Positions 1 to 11,138 of a DNA stretch of 64,000 nt are shown here, one piece after another (positions within the stretch are counted from its first letter, which is position 1; the number at the start of each line of letters is the position of its first letter). The DNA is from Bathynomus jamesi (Eukaryota; Arthropoda; Malacostraca; Isopoda; Cirolanidae). The translations under genes and the position numbers were made by a program. The notes beneath the pieces are model-generated. The model had not been told where the DNA came from and searched no databases. It saw nothing but the letters and a program-made list of their open reading frames with translations. The stretch is taken from contig JAJOZX010008811.1 in NCBI GenBank assembly GCA_023014485.1, positions 90,001-154,000 on the forward strand, given 5' to 3'.

Positions 1-39
1 ACCTTGAGTGATGTGCCAAACATATCCAACTGATTAAAG

Positions 40-191
40 CAGTGGTTCCCAATCTAGGGGTAAATTACCCAAATGGGGTAATGACAACACGCGATCCAGA
101 GTTATAAAAAATAATACCCAGTGATTGGGTTAATGGACCTGGATTAGAATTGGGTTTTGGGTAACCATACAAAAAAGGTTGGGAACCACTA
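40..191. mobile_element. hAT MITE with 8-bp target duplication
   Basis: A 152-bp non-coding element. It starts CAGTGGTTCCCAA and ends TTGGGAACCACTA, the typical hAT terminal inverted repeat. The flanks gattaaag (32-39) and gattatag (192-199) match at 7 of 8 bases, as expected of a hAT 8-bp target duplication. It carries no transposase and would depend on one supplied in trans. Confidence 0.8.
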
Positions 192-199
192 GATTATAG

Positions 200-870
200 G
201 TTAAGAGGTCTTACAGTCAGATGTAATGCGCACGCGACTTTTACACTTTCTTTCATAGAGTATTTATTGATAATTAGGTAAATAATAGTATAACACTACG
301 CAGTTCCATATTTGATATTGGTGTTGGGGGGGGGAGGGGGGGGATAAAGAAAAAAAAATATTCGAAGCTTATGCTACCCTTTAAGGCCGGAACTGTTCGT
401 AGGTTTAAGTTATGAATGCGTGTATTTGAAACGCTACCAATTTGTACCAGTCGTCCTTGAATGGTTAAAAGGGAATGTGGAGAGTTTGTAAAGTACGTTC
501 TTTGTCCGTTACCTAAAAATAACTTATTATTGTACCATACTACTATTACTGTTTCTCGCGTTACTGCGAGTGAATCGATGTCGTACACCGTATAATGATG
601 CCTTCTATTTACTATTAAAAGACGTAATAACGTTATTCGAACACACCAATTAAGGAAGCGTATCGTATACTCAGAGTGGAAACCTTTGTCGTTATGCAAA
701 TTATGAAGGTCATTTATATTAAACAAGAATATACTTCGCGGGATTCCGAGCGTACTCTCAAATTCATGATGTCATTATAAAACGTGTTTGGCAAGCATCG
801 TATAGATATATTTAATGAAACGTCCTTTGCACTTAATGAGAAAATTCAACAATGAGAGAATTCTGTGGGA
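200..870. other. Non-coding stretch, no gene seen
   Basis: I see no gene. A G-rich run (about 324-342) lies next to an A-run. An open minus-strand frame at 274-726 has no recognisable domain and reads as AT-rich filler. Confidence 0.5.
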
Positions 871-872
871 AG

Positions 873-875
<3 letters not shown>

Positions 876-933
<58 letters not shown>
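876..933. repeat. (TA)n microsatellite
   Basis: Uninterrupted TA dinucleotides. Frames through it encode only alternating Tyr-Ile and are not genes. Confidence 0.95.
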
Positions 934-936
<3 letters not shown>

Positions 937-999
937 GCCCCGCGTGCGCACGCACGTCATTCAAATCCATCGGAGAAGAATAATTTTTACCCCGTTTTA

Positions 1000-2185
1000 G
1001 TATTATTATTATTATTATTATTAGATACATGATAAACATATTCATATTTCGAGGGTTTTTATACACGTTCAAATATGCAATATAAACGCATTTAAGTCAT
1101 ACTAAATTGCACGAGGATGATACAAATTTGTGACTTGTGAGCGAATATGTATCCTTCTATCAAAAGTTTTTCCAGCTTTTCTTTATTAGGATTTTTTTTT
1201 TATAAGCATAAAATGCATCTAATAAATTGGCGATATATATATAACGGCGTCACTCTCTCCATATCGCCATCCTTGAAGCCGACGAAAATGACGTTCCTCT
1301 GTAAATATTCAAGATAAACGGATGTTTATGGCGTTAAATTCAACAGAAATAATTTTATTCTGATTGAGTTATTGCGCTACCCTTTAATCGAGACTCGTAC
1401 CCGACGCATCAATAACACCATAACCTCGACACTCTAAGAAACTAACTTAACCTAACATGACTTAACGTAACGTAACCTAATTTAATCAACCCAAGTCGAT
1501 CATACGTGGTAATCCCGCTTAATTCTACATTCGAGATAAGGAAAAGGGGTTAGAAAAGGTGTTTCAGCGCAGACATGCTTTGGAATAATATCTCCGATAA
1601 CATTGTTATTATTTATTTTTACTTTGAAAATAGTCATTTTAACTTCTGTGGGTGAAATAGCTGTAAGAGAAATGTGTATTGACGCATTTTAGATCCCGTA
1701 TAGAGATTGATTCATTGGGGTATATATGTATGAAAGGGAACTGATATAGGATTTTTTTCAGCTGTCGTTCTTCAACCTTTCAGAGATTATTGATATATTC
1801 TGTATATATATAAAATATCCAAGCGTATAATTCTTGCACAAGAGCAAATATAGTGGAACGTAGATAGAATATATGTATTTATGTATTGTATATTCAAACA
1901 GCATTTTTCTAGCATAGCAACCAAAGTATGTGCTCGCTGACAAGAGAAGAATCTGATGCGGCGATTTTAGTTCTGGAAAAGTATTTAAATTCTTTCTTTC
2001 GAAAGGAATATTTAATATTCGCAAATTTTTTTTTATTTCTTAGTGATTTGCGGGGATAATGCAGAGGAGTTTTTTTTTATACAGTAAAACAATTTTTTTG
2101 GTTTTAAAGAGAAGTTTATATGTAAACATGAGCGTCGATAGGATGTTTTCTAGGGGATGGCAAACTTATGGGTATATGCAATTTT
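1000..2185. other. Non-coding stretch with ATT tract and TAACC-like tract
   Basis: A short (ATT)n lies near 1000-1022. At about 1420-1500 a cataacctcgacact box is followed by degenerate aacctaac/cgtaac units, a motif pair that recurs near 8890, 12960-13190 and 61900-62000. No coding region is supported. Confidence 0.5.
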
Positions 2186-2195
2186 ATATATATAT

Positions 2196-2226
<31 letters not shown>

Positions 2227-2394
2227 TAGGGTGGTCCTCCCTTATAGAGGCGATATTTTTTTTTGCTAATTTACATGCTCCCACCCAATAAAGTTGTTCC
2301 ACTTAATAAGAAAATAATAATTCTGCTTCAATTTGAGCTCGATCGGATAATAATTAGAGGTGGCTGTCGAAGCTTGAAGTTCCCACAAAACTGC

Positions 2395-2475
2395 AAGGCG
2401 GGGGTTTTCTATTGACCCCCTGAACAATCTCAGTTGGCCCCCAGGGATCCATGGATCACCACTTGGGAACCACTG
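2395..2475. mobile_element. hAT terminal fragment nested in the 2227-3240 element
   Basis: On the minus strand it starts CAGTGGTTCCCAAGTGG and continues with the 'ccatgg..ccctgggggcc' composition common in hAT elements. Only one terminus is visible, and the inner border is approximate. Confidence 0.5.
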
Positions 2476-2586
2476 ATATAATGTGTAGTTAAAAGATTTT
2501 TATTTTGCATATATATTTTAAATTATAAGCGTTATACATAACACTGATGACGTACTATTTTGAATCGTCATGGCTGGCAAGACCAC

Positions 2587-3048
2587 TCACTGTAGCTCAC
2601 TGTTTAAGATCTTCTTAGTAGGTTCAGGATATTTCTTCCTGTGTTGCTCCACGACTTTCAATAGGTATTGAAGTTGTTCTTCATTCTTAGTGTGTTTTCC
2701 ACTATAATCCTGGATAAGGGCAATCCCGCGTTCGGCATTGTCGTTCACGACCTTGATGTTTTCAACTTTCCGAAGAACCTCTTGAAACTCATCATCTGAG
2801 TCCCATGTTGACGGGTCTTTTTGCATAAATGCAGTATTGATATTGAGGGCCCGTATAAGCTTGAAAGAGTTTCTCGTGCTCAAGGAATCCAATGTTGGGA
2901 GATGATCTTGACGAAGGCTCACACGTTTAGGACATTTTAGGCTGCCTTCTGTCTCATTAATTCCCTTTACAATTAATCTTTTTGTGTCTACTGATACAGA
3001 GGCATCAAACAGTGCCAATCCCACCAATTCCTCAGATAGGTACCACAA
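2587..3048 (-). pseudogene. Transposase-like C-terminal fragment, family unknown
   Basis: A 153-codon open frame ends before the left TIR of the surrounding 2227-3240 element. The visible start is a TTG codon and the frame reads upstream through about 3095 (…FAGHLWYLSEE…), so this is the C-terminal part of something longer. It has a helical, charged composition: an ERGIALIQDY motif, then a Lys/Glu-rich tail (QHRKKYPEPTKK). I do not recognise the family with confidence. Its place between inverted repeats makes a transposase the most economical reading. No catalytic acidic triad can be assigned. Confidence 0.45.
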
Positions 3049-3259
3049 GTGGCCAGCAAATTTAGATGCTGCAGATTTTGCCCATTTTAAGGATTTCGTT
3101 CAAAATTTAAAGTTTGACAGCCACCCCTAAATATTATCGGATCTGGTAAAAACTTTGCCAAAATAATTTTTTTATGAAGTGGAACTACTTATCGGGTGGG
3201 AGCAGTAAAAATAAAAAATTCGGTTTTGAGGACCACCCTAATATATATATATATATATA

Positions 3260-4330
3260 TTTTTTATGGACAATGTTACTGAAATGTGCCCTTCTCGGGA
3301 AACAAGAATTGCATTCTTCTGGGAGCGTTGCCTAACTTTTTTACAACTTTGTCCAGAAACTCGGACTTGTTTTATTGACTTTGTCTCTGTAAACACTCAA
3401 CACAAGTCCGGAAATACGATCATCTGTCGTTGATGGTCGCAGCCAGAACTTTACCCGTCACAAAGTACTGAAGGGCCATTAAGGTCGTAGAAGGTCGTTG
3501 AAGGTAATGTCAAAGCAATCAGGATTGCATTATGAATGGCAGAAAAGAGATCCGCGTGATCCAATACTTTGAGGAGACTGCTGTTTTTAAATCCTTCTAA
3601 ATCTTACTTCAGCCACATTTCAAATCATATATGTATTGTTCAGTCACGTTATCAATATGGTATACATCAACTATACATTACTCTGCACAATCTGGCTAAA
3701 TTGTTCCCCAGTTAGTTTTGCCATCCGTAAAGGGTGAAGTGAAAATAGACCAAATTGAGGGGCATTGTCTTCTAGATTTCTAAATTCTATAAAACGGCAG
3801 ATGGCAGACGTGACCGGTCCTCAACTGAGACATGAAGCCTGCAGCCGACATTTTTTTTGAACAACGTGAGGGAGTGTGAATAACGACAGTTATCACTATT
3901 TACCGGCTTATTTTAATTGGGACAGTGATAATAACGGGGGAAAGCGAGCGTGAATTCATAATTTTAACATCAGACCGTGGAGGTAAACTTAAGTTAAATA
4001 AATTTTTAAATCACGAATTGCATTTTTTTTAAGACAAACAACGACCTTCTCTGAAGGACCCCAGAAACGATACTGGTGAACAGTGCCCTTTTTAAAATCT
4101 CATAGACCTACATTTCATCGGCTGCCTCCTTGACAACAATAACAGTTATGATTTTGTTTGGTCATATTTTAAAATAGCTCTTTATAAAATGTTTATATTA
4201 ACAGTCAGATAATTCTGTTCCCTTTTAAAATAATTCGTAATAGTCATTATAAATCGTAAATCGTAAAATTCCATTTTAGCAAACCATTAATATACTGTAA
4301 GCACTATAAATTCGTATTTGAATTCAACAC
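3260..4330. other. Non-coding stretch, no gene seen
   Basis: Mixed unique-looking sequence with short direct repeats of 'aaggtcgt' around 3480-3510. No frame has a recognisable domain. Confidence 0.45.

Positions 4331-4383
<53 letters not shown>
4331..4383. repeat. (TA)n microsatellite
   Basis: TA repeats directly bordering the foldback element that starts at 4384. Confidence 0.9.
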
Positions 4384-4386
<3 letters not shown>

Positions 4387-4572
4387 ACACACAGACCGTG
4401 CATGGAACAAGGAACTCTTCTAGGAAAATTAAATCCACTATAGTCCACTATATCCACTATATTACTTATTCGGACTATAGTGGATTTAATTTTCCAAGAA
4501 GAGTTCCTTGTTCCATGCACGGTCTGTGTGTATCATAAAAAACCTCAGGGAACCATTCTGAGTCATTCCCAT
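4384..4572. mobile_element. Foldback element, family FB1, copy 1
   Basis: Inverted arms at 4384-4442 and 4477-4534 share ACACACAGACCGTGCATGG, AACAAGGAACTCTTC and AAATTAAATCCACTATAG. The right side continues through a ctcagggaaccattctgag box to 4572. (TA)n lies on both sides. There is no coding capacity. Related copies lie at 23020-23387, 38286-38436, 38651-38898 and 40455-40652. Confidence 0.85.
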
Positions 4573-4658
4573 ATATATATTAAATATATATATATATATA
4601 TATAGATATAGATATATATATATATATATATATATACATAAGATATAGATATAGATAT

Positions 4659-4709
<51 letters not shown>

Positions 4710-4756
4710 ATATAATATATTACTTAAATTAAATTAACGTTTTAAATAAAATCAGA

Positions 4757-4765
<9 letters not shown>
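4573..4765. repeat. Compound (TA)n tract
   Basis: TA arrays interrupted by tagata and aatata variants. Confidence 0.9.
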
Positions 4766-4787
<22 letters not shown>

Positions 4788-5154
4788 TTAACGTTTTAAA
4801 TAAAAAAAAACCGAGATGCTCAGCTTCGCAATTTTGCTACCCGCACTGTCCCGAGCTTCCCGGAGGTAACAAGACGTGCTCAACACAGTCTAATGCAAAG
4901 AATTAAAAAATCAACCAACCCGATCATCCAAGCTATCCATGAGTCCTGCCATTTATCCTCTAAGCTATGGACTTCTTGGTACGAAACGTCTGTCTGTTGC
5001 TCCACTTAACTTCGACATTACAGTATTATTTCAAATCAATTGTATATATTTCTATCCTTAGGATATGAATTGTCATTGTATTAATAATATTTGTCATATG
5101 GACTATCGTCTGCCAATAAACCTTTTCATTTTTATTTTAAAAAATCAGAATTAT
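4766..5154. other. Non-coding stretch, no gene seen
   Basis: The segment 'aaattaacgttttaaataaa' occurs on both sides of a short TA tract near 4730-4800. I see nothing else. Confidence 0.4.
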
Positions 5155-5163
5155 ATATATATA

Positions 5164-5202
<39 letters not shown>

Positions 5203-5224
5203 TATATATATATATATGTATATA

Positions 5225-6835
5225 TCTCGGGTGGCCACAAAAAAACTTTACTTAATTCAAAGTTTAATAACTGCAAACAATTCAAAACTTATGCGATTGA
5301 GCTTTGGCACACATTAACAGATGGTTATAATCTATAATTGCTGGAATTTTCAAATATGTAGGTTCTATAGTTTTGTTACAGTGAACAATTTAAAAGCATA
5401 TGTCTAAAAATAGCATGCCGAAGAAAATGAATTTGAACTTAACAAAATTTACTTAAACAAATGGTCAATGTGACCACCTCCCTGTTGGTAAACTGCCCTC
5501 AATCGCTTCTTCCACGAGGAGATGCACTTTCGAACCTCATCTAAGGTGATATCCTCCCATGCTCTACTGATTTTCTCCTTAAGTTCATCTTCGGTGAATT
5601 TGTCTTTCTGGCTGCCGTAAACCTTCACCATGAGGGAATCCCATACCGAATAGTCCATCGGATTACAGTGGGGAGACTGAGGCGGCCATTCATCCTTTTT
5701 GATGAAATTAGGGGTCTCTTGCTCTAGATGATTTTGGGTCACTCGGCTTGTATGGGCGGGTGCCCCATCTTGCTGGAAAATGTAGGCCTCATCAGGATAC
5801 AGCTGACGACAATCAGGAAGTAACCCATTATCTAACAGGTTGATGTAGCGCTCAGAGTTAACTTTAGTTTCGTTTGTGGCAATAAAATGATTCGTGTTTT
5901 CCCCTTCCATGAAATTCCCGCCGATACCATTACTTTCTGCTGAATCGTGAGGTTTCATGATAAAGCCTGGAGGGAGGAATGTCCTTTTTCTTTGAACCAT
6001 AAACCCTGTCATTTTGCCTGTTTTTGGCCACCTCCAACGTGAAATCCTTTCGTCTGTAAACACAACTTTTTGCACGTCTTCAGCTGAGTAGCATTCATAT
6101 AGGGATTTACAGCGGGTCTTTCTACGCTGTCTTACATTCTGATCACGCCGAGAAACTCGAATTCTTGTAGGCCTTCAATTTCAAACGTTTTACAATCCCT
6201 TGTACAGAGGAGCGAGAAATCCCAAGGTCGTACGCAATCTGTCTCTGGGAGCGATGAGTTCCTGGTGTATTCTCCTGGGATTGAATCAGTTCCTCCACCG
6301 CAGCCTTATTTTCTTCTGTTGAAACACTTTTGGCCTGCCGCTGCCGGGTTTTCTAGCTGTTGATCCAGTATCCTTTATCTTTCTTATTAAGTTATAAACA
6401 CTTTGACGAGTCCAGTTCTTTGCGGGGAATTCTCGGACAATCCTATTTCCATTCCAACCTTTTTCCTTGACACATGCTTCTATGATGGCTTTATCACTTT
6501 TACTTAACGTCATGCTGGCGGGTTTTAGCGGAAAAATAAAAGAAAGCAAATTCACATTAGGTTTAGCCTACGCCAGCGCGCGTGTCATACTACGCTACAT
6601 TAGGTTTAGCCTACGCTAGCGCACGTACGTGTCAGATGCACACCAGGCATGCTATTTTAGACATATGCTTTTAAATTGTTCACTGTAACAAAACTATAGA
6701 ACCTACATATTTGAAAATTCCAGCAATTATAGATTATATGCATCTGTTAATGTGTGCAAAATCTCAATCGCATAAATTTGAATTGTTGCAGTTATAAACT
6801 TTCAATTAAGTAAAGTTTTTTTGTGGCACCCGATA
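5225..6835 (-). mobile_element. Degenerate DD37D mariner-like element with ~190-bp TIRs
   Basis: About 1.6 kb in (TA)n. The left end reads TCGGGTGGCCACAAAAAAAC and the right end is its complement with small changes (GTGGCACCCGA). The inverted similarity runs about 190 bp inward, as far as 'ttaaaagcatatgtctaaaa' / 'ttttagacatatgctttt'. The broken transposase lies on the minus strand. Confidence 0.85.
5449..6555 (-). pseudogene. Tc1/mariner transposase, DD37D type, frameshifted
   Basis: This would be a cut-and-paste transposase acting on the flanking TIRs at TA targets. The N-terminal piece (6555-6286) has a helix-turn-helix region and a GRPK box. The C-terminal piece (about 6150-5449) has the catalytic motifs FTDE, FQQDGAP and NPMD. 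I count 37 residues between the second and third Asp, which matches the DD37D (maT-like) group. The frame is broken near 6290-6310 and again near 6155-6165, with recognisable sequence (HTH2-like 'SRSSVQGIV') in a third frame between. The usual SPD before NPMD is SPH here. It is almost certainly inactive. Family assignment rests on spacing alone. Confidence 0.85.
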
Positions 6836-6844
6836 TATATAACC

Positions 6845-7898
6845 TTGTTTGGGTTCCGTGCGTCGGTCTTTCTTCACACGAAGGTCAAACTGGTGGCCTC
6901 GCCTCTAATCCTGGCTTGGTGGATGAGCGAGTTGCTCTCTTGCGCTCTCCATCGTACATAGCCAGGTACACTCGGCTCATCTGATACCGACCTGAGCCAG
7001 GCATCTAGTCTTCTCTTGAAGACTTCAACTTTGATCTCTGTAATGTTTCTGAGGTCCTTTGAAAGCTGGTTGAAATTCTTGGCCCCCTGACAACCAAGCT
7101 ATTTTTCTTCACAGTTGGAGGTCCCTTGTCGGGCCTTTAATTTAGGAACACTACACATTCTGCCTTTCCTATTTTCCAGCGTTCTCTGGATGGTAATTGG
7201 GTTTAGTTTGAGGTTTGGTACCAGTTTTTCGATAATTTTCCATACGTAAATTATAGTATACATCTCTCTTCTTCTTTCCAGGGAGTACAGATTTAGTTTA
7301 AGTAGTCTTTCCCCGTAGTTGAGTTCTTTGCAGTCATCAGTCTTGACTGTGAAATGTCTCTACGTTTCTTCTAGTTTATTAGTTTCTTCCTTTTTATATG
7401 GGGACATCAAAACTGAGCAGTATTCAAGTTTTGGTATGATCAGTGTTCTCAGCAGGGGAATCATTACTGTCTTGTCCCTCCTTTTGAACGTTCTTAGTAC
7501 CTGTCCTGCGACTCTCTTTGCTTTGTTTATTGCTATTTGATTTTGTGTCTCGAATTTTGCATCATTGGTCATTATTACCCCCAAGTCGACCGCTTTCGTG
7601 CTTCTCTGAATTTCTTGTCTATCTAGAGCATAATATGCAGTCATTTAAGTTCCTCATTTCTACCATATCTCAAGAGCTGAAATTTCTCGGTGTTAAATGT
7701 CATATTGTTGTCTTCTGACCATTTGTATATTTTGTTTGTGTCCTTCTGCAAGGCCTCTACTTCGTTTGCAATCGCTGATTTTTCTGCTGATCTTTGTGTC
7801 GTCCGCAAGTGATGTTACTATACTGTTGCTGTTTACTCCACTGTCTATGTCTGTTAGCATGATAATGAACAGGAGTGGGGCCAGCACTGTACCTTGTG

Positions 7899-7900
<2 letters not shown>
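6845..7900 (-). pseudogene. Non-LTR retrotransposon (LINE) RT fragment, family L1a
   Basis: This is the 3' part of a reverse transcriptase gene on the minus strand. It retains the polymerase box as LADDTK within PLLFIIMLTDI (about 7885-7790), then DLGVIMTNDAKF and a PKLEYCSVLMSPY block (7590-7400), then FKRRLDAWLR-like sequence near 7000. Frames change several times, so it is a relic. It abuts (TA)n at 7901. A second copy of its 3' end lies at 8100-8597. The C-terminal style fits the Jockey/CR1 group, but I cannot fix the clade. Confidence 0.8.
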
Positions 7901-7956
<56 letters not shown>

Positions 7957-7958
7957 AC
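7901..7958. repeat. (TA)n microsatellite
   Basis: TA repeats at the 5' border of the L1a fragment. Confidence 0.95.
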
Positions 7959-7964
7959 ACTGTA

Positions 7965-8080
7965 TATGATGAATTTCACATTAAACACATGAAATGAATG
8001 ACTGATGCAAACCCACAAGGAAAAAGAAAAACGATTCCAAGGCCTTTCGTTTATTCAGAAGTACACCTCGTAAGGGAATA
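7965..8080. other. Possible Penelope-like terminus, weak
   Basis: The minus strand reads acgaggtgtacttctgaata then aacgaaaggcc, resembling the ends of Penelope-like elements. The stretch 'catgaaatgaatgactgatg' partly recurs inverted near 16190-16225. No coding sequence of that family is present here. Confidence 0.3.
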
Positions 8081-8099
8081 TATATATATATATATAAAA

Positions 8100-8596
8100 C
8101 CTTTCAACATTCCAATGTTACGTGCGATGATTCCTCATTTCACGGAGGTCATGCTTGTCGCCCTTTCCTCTCGAGTTGGCCTCGTGAAGTAGTGAGTTGG
8201 TTTCTTGTACTCGCCACCTCCACATAGCCAGGTACGCCCGGCTCATCGGTGATTGTTCTGAGCCAGGCGTCTAATCTTCTTTTGAAGATGTCCACCGCAA
8301 CACCACTCGTGTTCCTTAGGTCTTTGGACAGCTGCTTAAACAGTTTTAGTCCTCTCACAACAAAACTATTTTCTTTCATGGTTAAGGATGTTCCTGTCTA
8401 GCTTTAATTTGGGAACACGACACAGTCTTCCTTTTCTAGTTTCCATCCACTGTTGTTTTGGAAGTTACAGGGTTCAGAGTAAGATTACGGACTAGTTTCT
8501 CCATTATTTTCCAAGTGTAAATAATGGTGTATCTCTCTCTTCTCCTTCCAGTGAATATAGATTTAATTCGCGTAACCATTCCCAGTAATTTCCCAG

Positions 8597-8597
<1 letters not shown>
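8100..8597 (-). pseudogene. LINE 3'-end fragment, second copy of L1a
   Basis: The minus strand encodes, in shifting frames, LYSLEGRRERYTIIYTWKIM near 8560-8500 and FKRRLDAWLRTITDEPGVPG (8313-8230). These correspond to the C-terminus of the 6845-7900 LINE. It ends at (TA)n on the right. Coding is broken by indels, and no polymerase core remains. Confidence 0.75.
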
Positions 8598-8598
<1 letters not shown>

Positions 8599-8653
<55 letters not shown>

Positions 8654-8662
8654 ATATATATT
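8599..8662. repeat. (TA)n microsatellite
   Basis: TA repeats with one phase break. Confidence 0.9.
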
Positions 8663-8749
8663 ATTCTGATTGTTTATTTAAAACTTTAATTTGATTATCA
8701 CATATTTAACTGTGACCATTATATGTAGAGAAGGTCAAAGTAGCTTTTT

Positions 8750-8805
8750 TCTTACCCTTACCGGATTCGAACCGCTCTCACCGAGATATCCATCGACTAA
8801 TTGTA
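8750..8805 (-). other. tRNA B-box-like remnant
   Basis: The minus strand contains GCGGTTCGAATCCGG, a good RNA polymerase III B box. I see no clear A box or cloverleaf, so this is at most a SINE-head remnant. Confidence 0.35.
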
Positions 8806-8809
8806 GTTT

Positions 8810-9236
8810 ATGTTCTGTCTGACAGTTTCGTAATTGTAATTTTCTTTACGTTTCAGTTTCATTAACTAAAACTTTTGTACCTATACCCATCATATCGACA
8901 AGGCCATAACATCGACACTAAAAAACTAACAACTTAAAAGTTGCGTAACCTAACCTATGCCAGCTTAACTTAACCTAACCCAACCTAATCTAGGTGAAAA
9001 TTTTTATATTCCCATTTAGAAACTACATTCAGAAGAAAAAAATCCGCTCTAGGAAATAAAATAAATATTAAATTTTTTAAATTAATTTCTTTTTGAAAAC
9101 TATAATCAACAAAATGGCCCCCATTAAAAATTTTGTTTTAAATATAATTTTAAATTTAAAATTAAAATAATGTAAAATGTTTTTAAATATACATATATAT
9201 ATTTTTTTTAGGATGAAGGAATTCATATTTGCATTG

Positions 9237-9288
<52 letters not shown>

Positions 9289-9300
9289 TATATTATATAT
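8810..9300. other. AT-rich non-coding stretch
   Basis: A 'catcgacacta' box followed by degenerate aacctaacc units (8890-8990), then homopolymeric A/T-rich sequence, a poly(A) run (9238-9263) and (TA)n to 9304. No gene. Confidence 0.5.
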
Positions 9301-9340
9301 ATATTATATAGATATGTTTACACATCATATTAACATATAT

Positions 9341-9779
9341 GAGGGGTCGCGCGTCTTAAGGTACCTAAGCGCCACCACAGGCGAAAACACGTTTTTATGG
9401 ATATCACTATTTTCACACTTCTTCTATCGCGTGGTTGGGTTATAATGACCTTAAAACACTAGAAGTATGGTTGAAAACCTTATGAAGCGAACTACTTTTT
9501 TCACCTCTATCGCCAGCCAAAAGTTCACCCAAAGTTCGACATAATATGATAAGAAAATCAAAAAATTAAAAAATATATATATATATAAAATATGAAAATC
9601 TATTCCAAAAAACTCCTCAACGTCTTCATTAGCATACTTAGAACTCTAATTTAGCCAAAAATGAACGTTCTAGCTCAATTAATAACAGAGATACTATCGC
9701 CAGAATATTGCTGAACTTTGGAGGCGATTTCTGACGAATTTAATTTTGACGCTTAGGTACCTTAAGACGCAGGACCCTC
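9341..9779. mobile_element. MITE with ~35-bp TIRs
   Basis: About 439 bp. The left end reads GAGGGGTCGCGCGTCTTAAG then GTACCTAAGCG. The right end is the complement of GAGGGTCCTGCGTCTTAAG then GTACCTAAGCG. It is flanked by AT dinucleotides on both sides, consistent with a TA-type target. It has no coding capacity and no copy elsewhere in the window. Confidence 0.75.
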
Positions 9780-9894
9780 ATATATCAATAAGCAATAGGC
9801 GGATAGTAAATAGATAGCAAATAGGCTTCTTTAATGTTTAAATGTTCGAATATCAGCCAGCAGCGTCAATACCTCCATGGTTGTGCTGCTTACT

Positions 9895-10960
9895 TTAATG
9901 TTTTAAATGTTCAAAATGTCCGCCACTAGCATCAATACATTCTTGACAACGGCGCGCAACAGATCGGCATACTGTTCGGATTGTTCGGAGTGGAATGTTG
10001 GCACAGGCTATTTCAATTTCGAGTCTCAAGGCCTGTAGTGTCCTTGGTTTTTCAGCATACACAGTGTTCTTCAGAGTGCTCCACAAGTAAAGTCTAAGGG
10101 TGTTAAGTCAGGAGATCGTGGTGGATACTCCGTACATCCTCTACGTCCTATCCATCTTCTAGGAAAACAAACATTGAGAAAATTTCTAACGTCATTGTGG
10201 TAATGTGGTGGCGCGCCATCCTGTTGAAAGTAACACTCTTCTTCCAAAAAAAAAGAGCTCTGATTGAAGGTACAATGTTGTCTTGCAGCATTGATAAGTA
10301 AGGAGCACCTGTGACAGTGTCCTCAAAGAAAAATGGCCCTATCAGTCCTCTGGAAGACAGACCACACCACACTGACACTCCTGGTTGATTAAGTGCTCGT
10401 TCTTCTGTTACGTTTGGATTTTCGGTGGCCCAGTACACGCAGTTGTGTCGATTGATAGTACCATTAAGTTTAAAAGTGGCTTCATCGGACCAAACAATGA
10501 AATCAGGAAAAGATTGTTTTTCATCACACATGTGCAAAAACCACTCACAAAATTCTTTTCGACGATCTGGATCGTCCTCATTCATTGCATGGAGCAGTCT
10601 AGGTATGTACGGTTTCACTTTTCACGTCGCAAAATGCGATGAACGCTGGATTTAGAAACATCAGTCTCACGAGAACATTGCCTTGTAGACTTATTTGGAG
10701 AGTTTGTGAAGGTCCGTAACACGGTCTCAACACTTTCATTGTCAGTTGAAGTACGACGTCTTCCAGATCGGCCTTTGTTGACGTTTTGCACTGTTTCGTC
10801 AGTCTCAAACTTATCACGTAATCTCGTAATTGTTACCCGTAATGGTGGTAATGTTCCAAACTCATTTCTCCAATCTCTGTACCTCAACCACATTCTCCGT
10901 CTTCCAGTAGTGCTTCAGAATCCACTTACGTTGCTCAAACGATAACTGCAATGCCGCCAT
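9895..10960 (-). pseudogene. IS630-Tc1-mariner transposase, frameshifted, DD41D-like
   Basis: Pieces of one transposase in transcription order. It starts at ATG 10960 (MAALQLSFEQRK…), then a helix-turn-helix region to a GRSGRRR box (10893-10620), the first catalytic Asp in VWSDEATF (near 10490), NRHNCVYW, and a C-terminal helix region ending near 9895. The frame is lost around 10620 and again near 10250-10090, where the second and third catalytic Asp lie. A degenerate [10 protein letters not shown] replaces the expected second Asp block. It is clearly related in layout to the intact DD41D gene at 21799 and to the deleted copy at 49136-49835. It cannot be active. Confidence 0.85.
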
Positions 10961-11087
10961 TTCCTGTAACAAGGGATACTACTGTTATTTAAGTACAATA
11001 CACCATTACTATACTACTATACTACTATTACTAAGTACTATAAATATACTAATACATCAGCGCATATTACTATCATCGAAAGTGTGC

Positions 11088-11134
<47 letters not shown>
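11088..11134. repeat. (TA)n microsatellite
   Basis: TA repeats next to the mariner-like right terminus. Confidence 0.9.

Positions 11135-11138
<4 letters not shown>

Larger units (their letters stand above)
2227..3240 (-). mobile_element. Long-TIR DNA transposon, family not identified
   Basis: About 1.01 kb, bounded by TAGGGTGGTCCTC on the left and its complement GAGGACCACCCTA on the right, both next to (TA)n. The inverted similarity continues inward for roughly 130 bp or more: 'gctcccaccc..ataa' and 'ggtggctgtc' boxes occur in the same order on both ends. It contains one transposase-like frame and a hAT fragment near the left end. Flanks give TTA/TAA, so a TA, TTA or TTAA target cannot be separated. 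Confidence 0.7.

Noticed and set aside
815..1072. Open frames encoding Tyr-Ile repeats on both strands (also at 7697-7969, 35238-35423, 49798-50043, 53112-53414)
   Set aside because: They are translations of (TA)n and have no independent coding signal.
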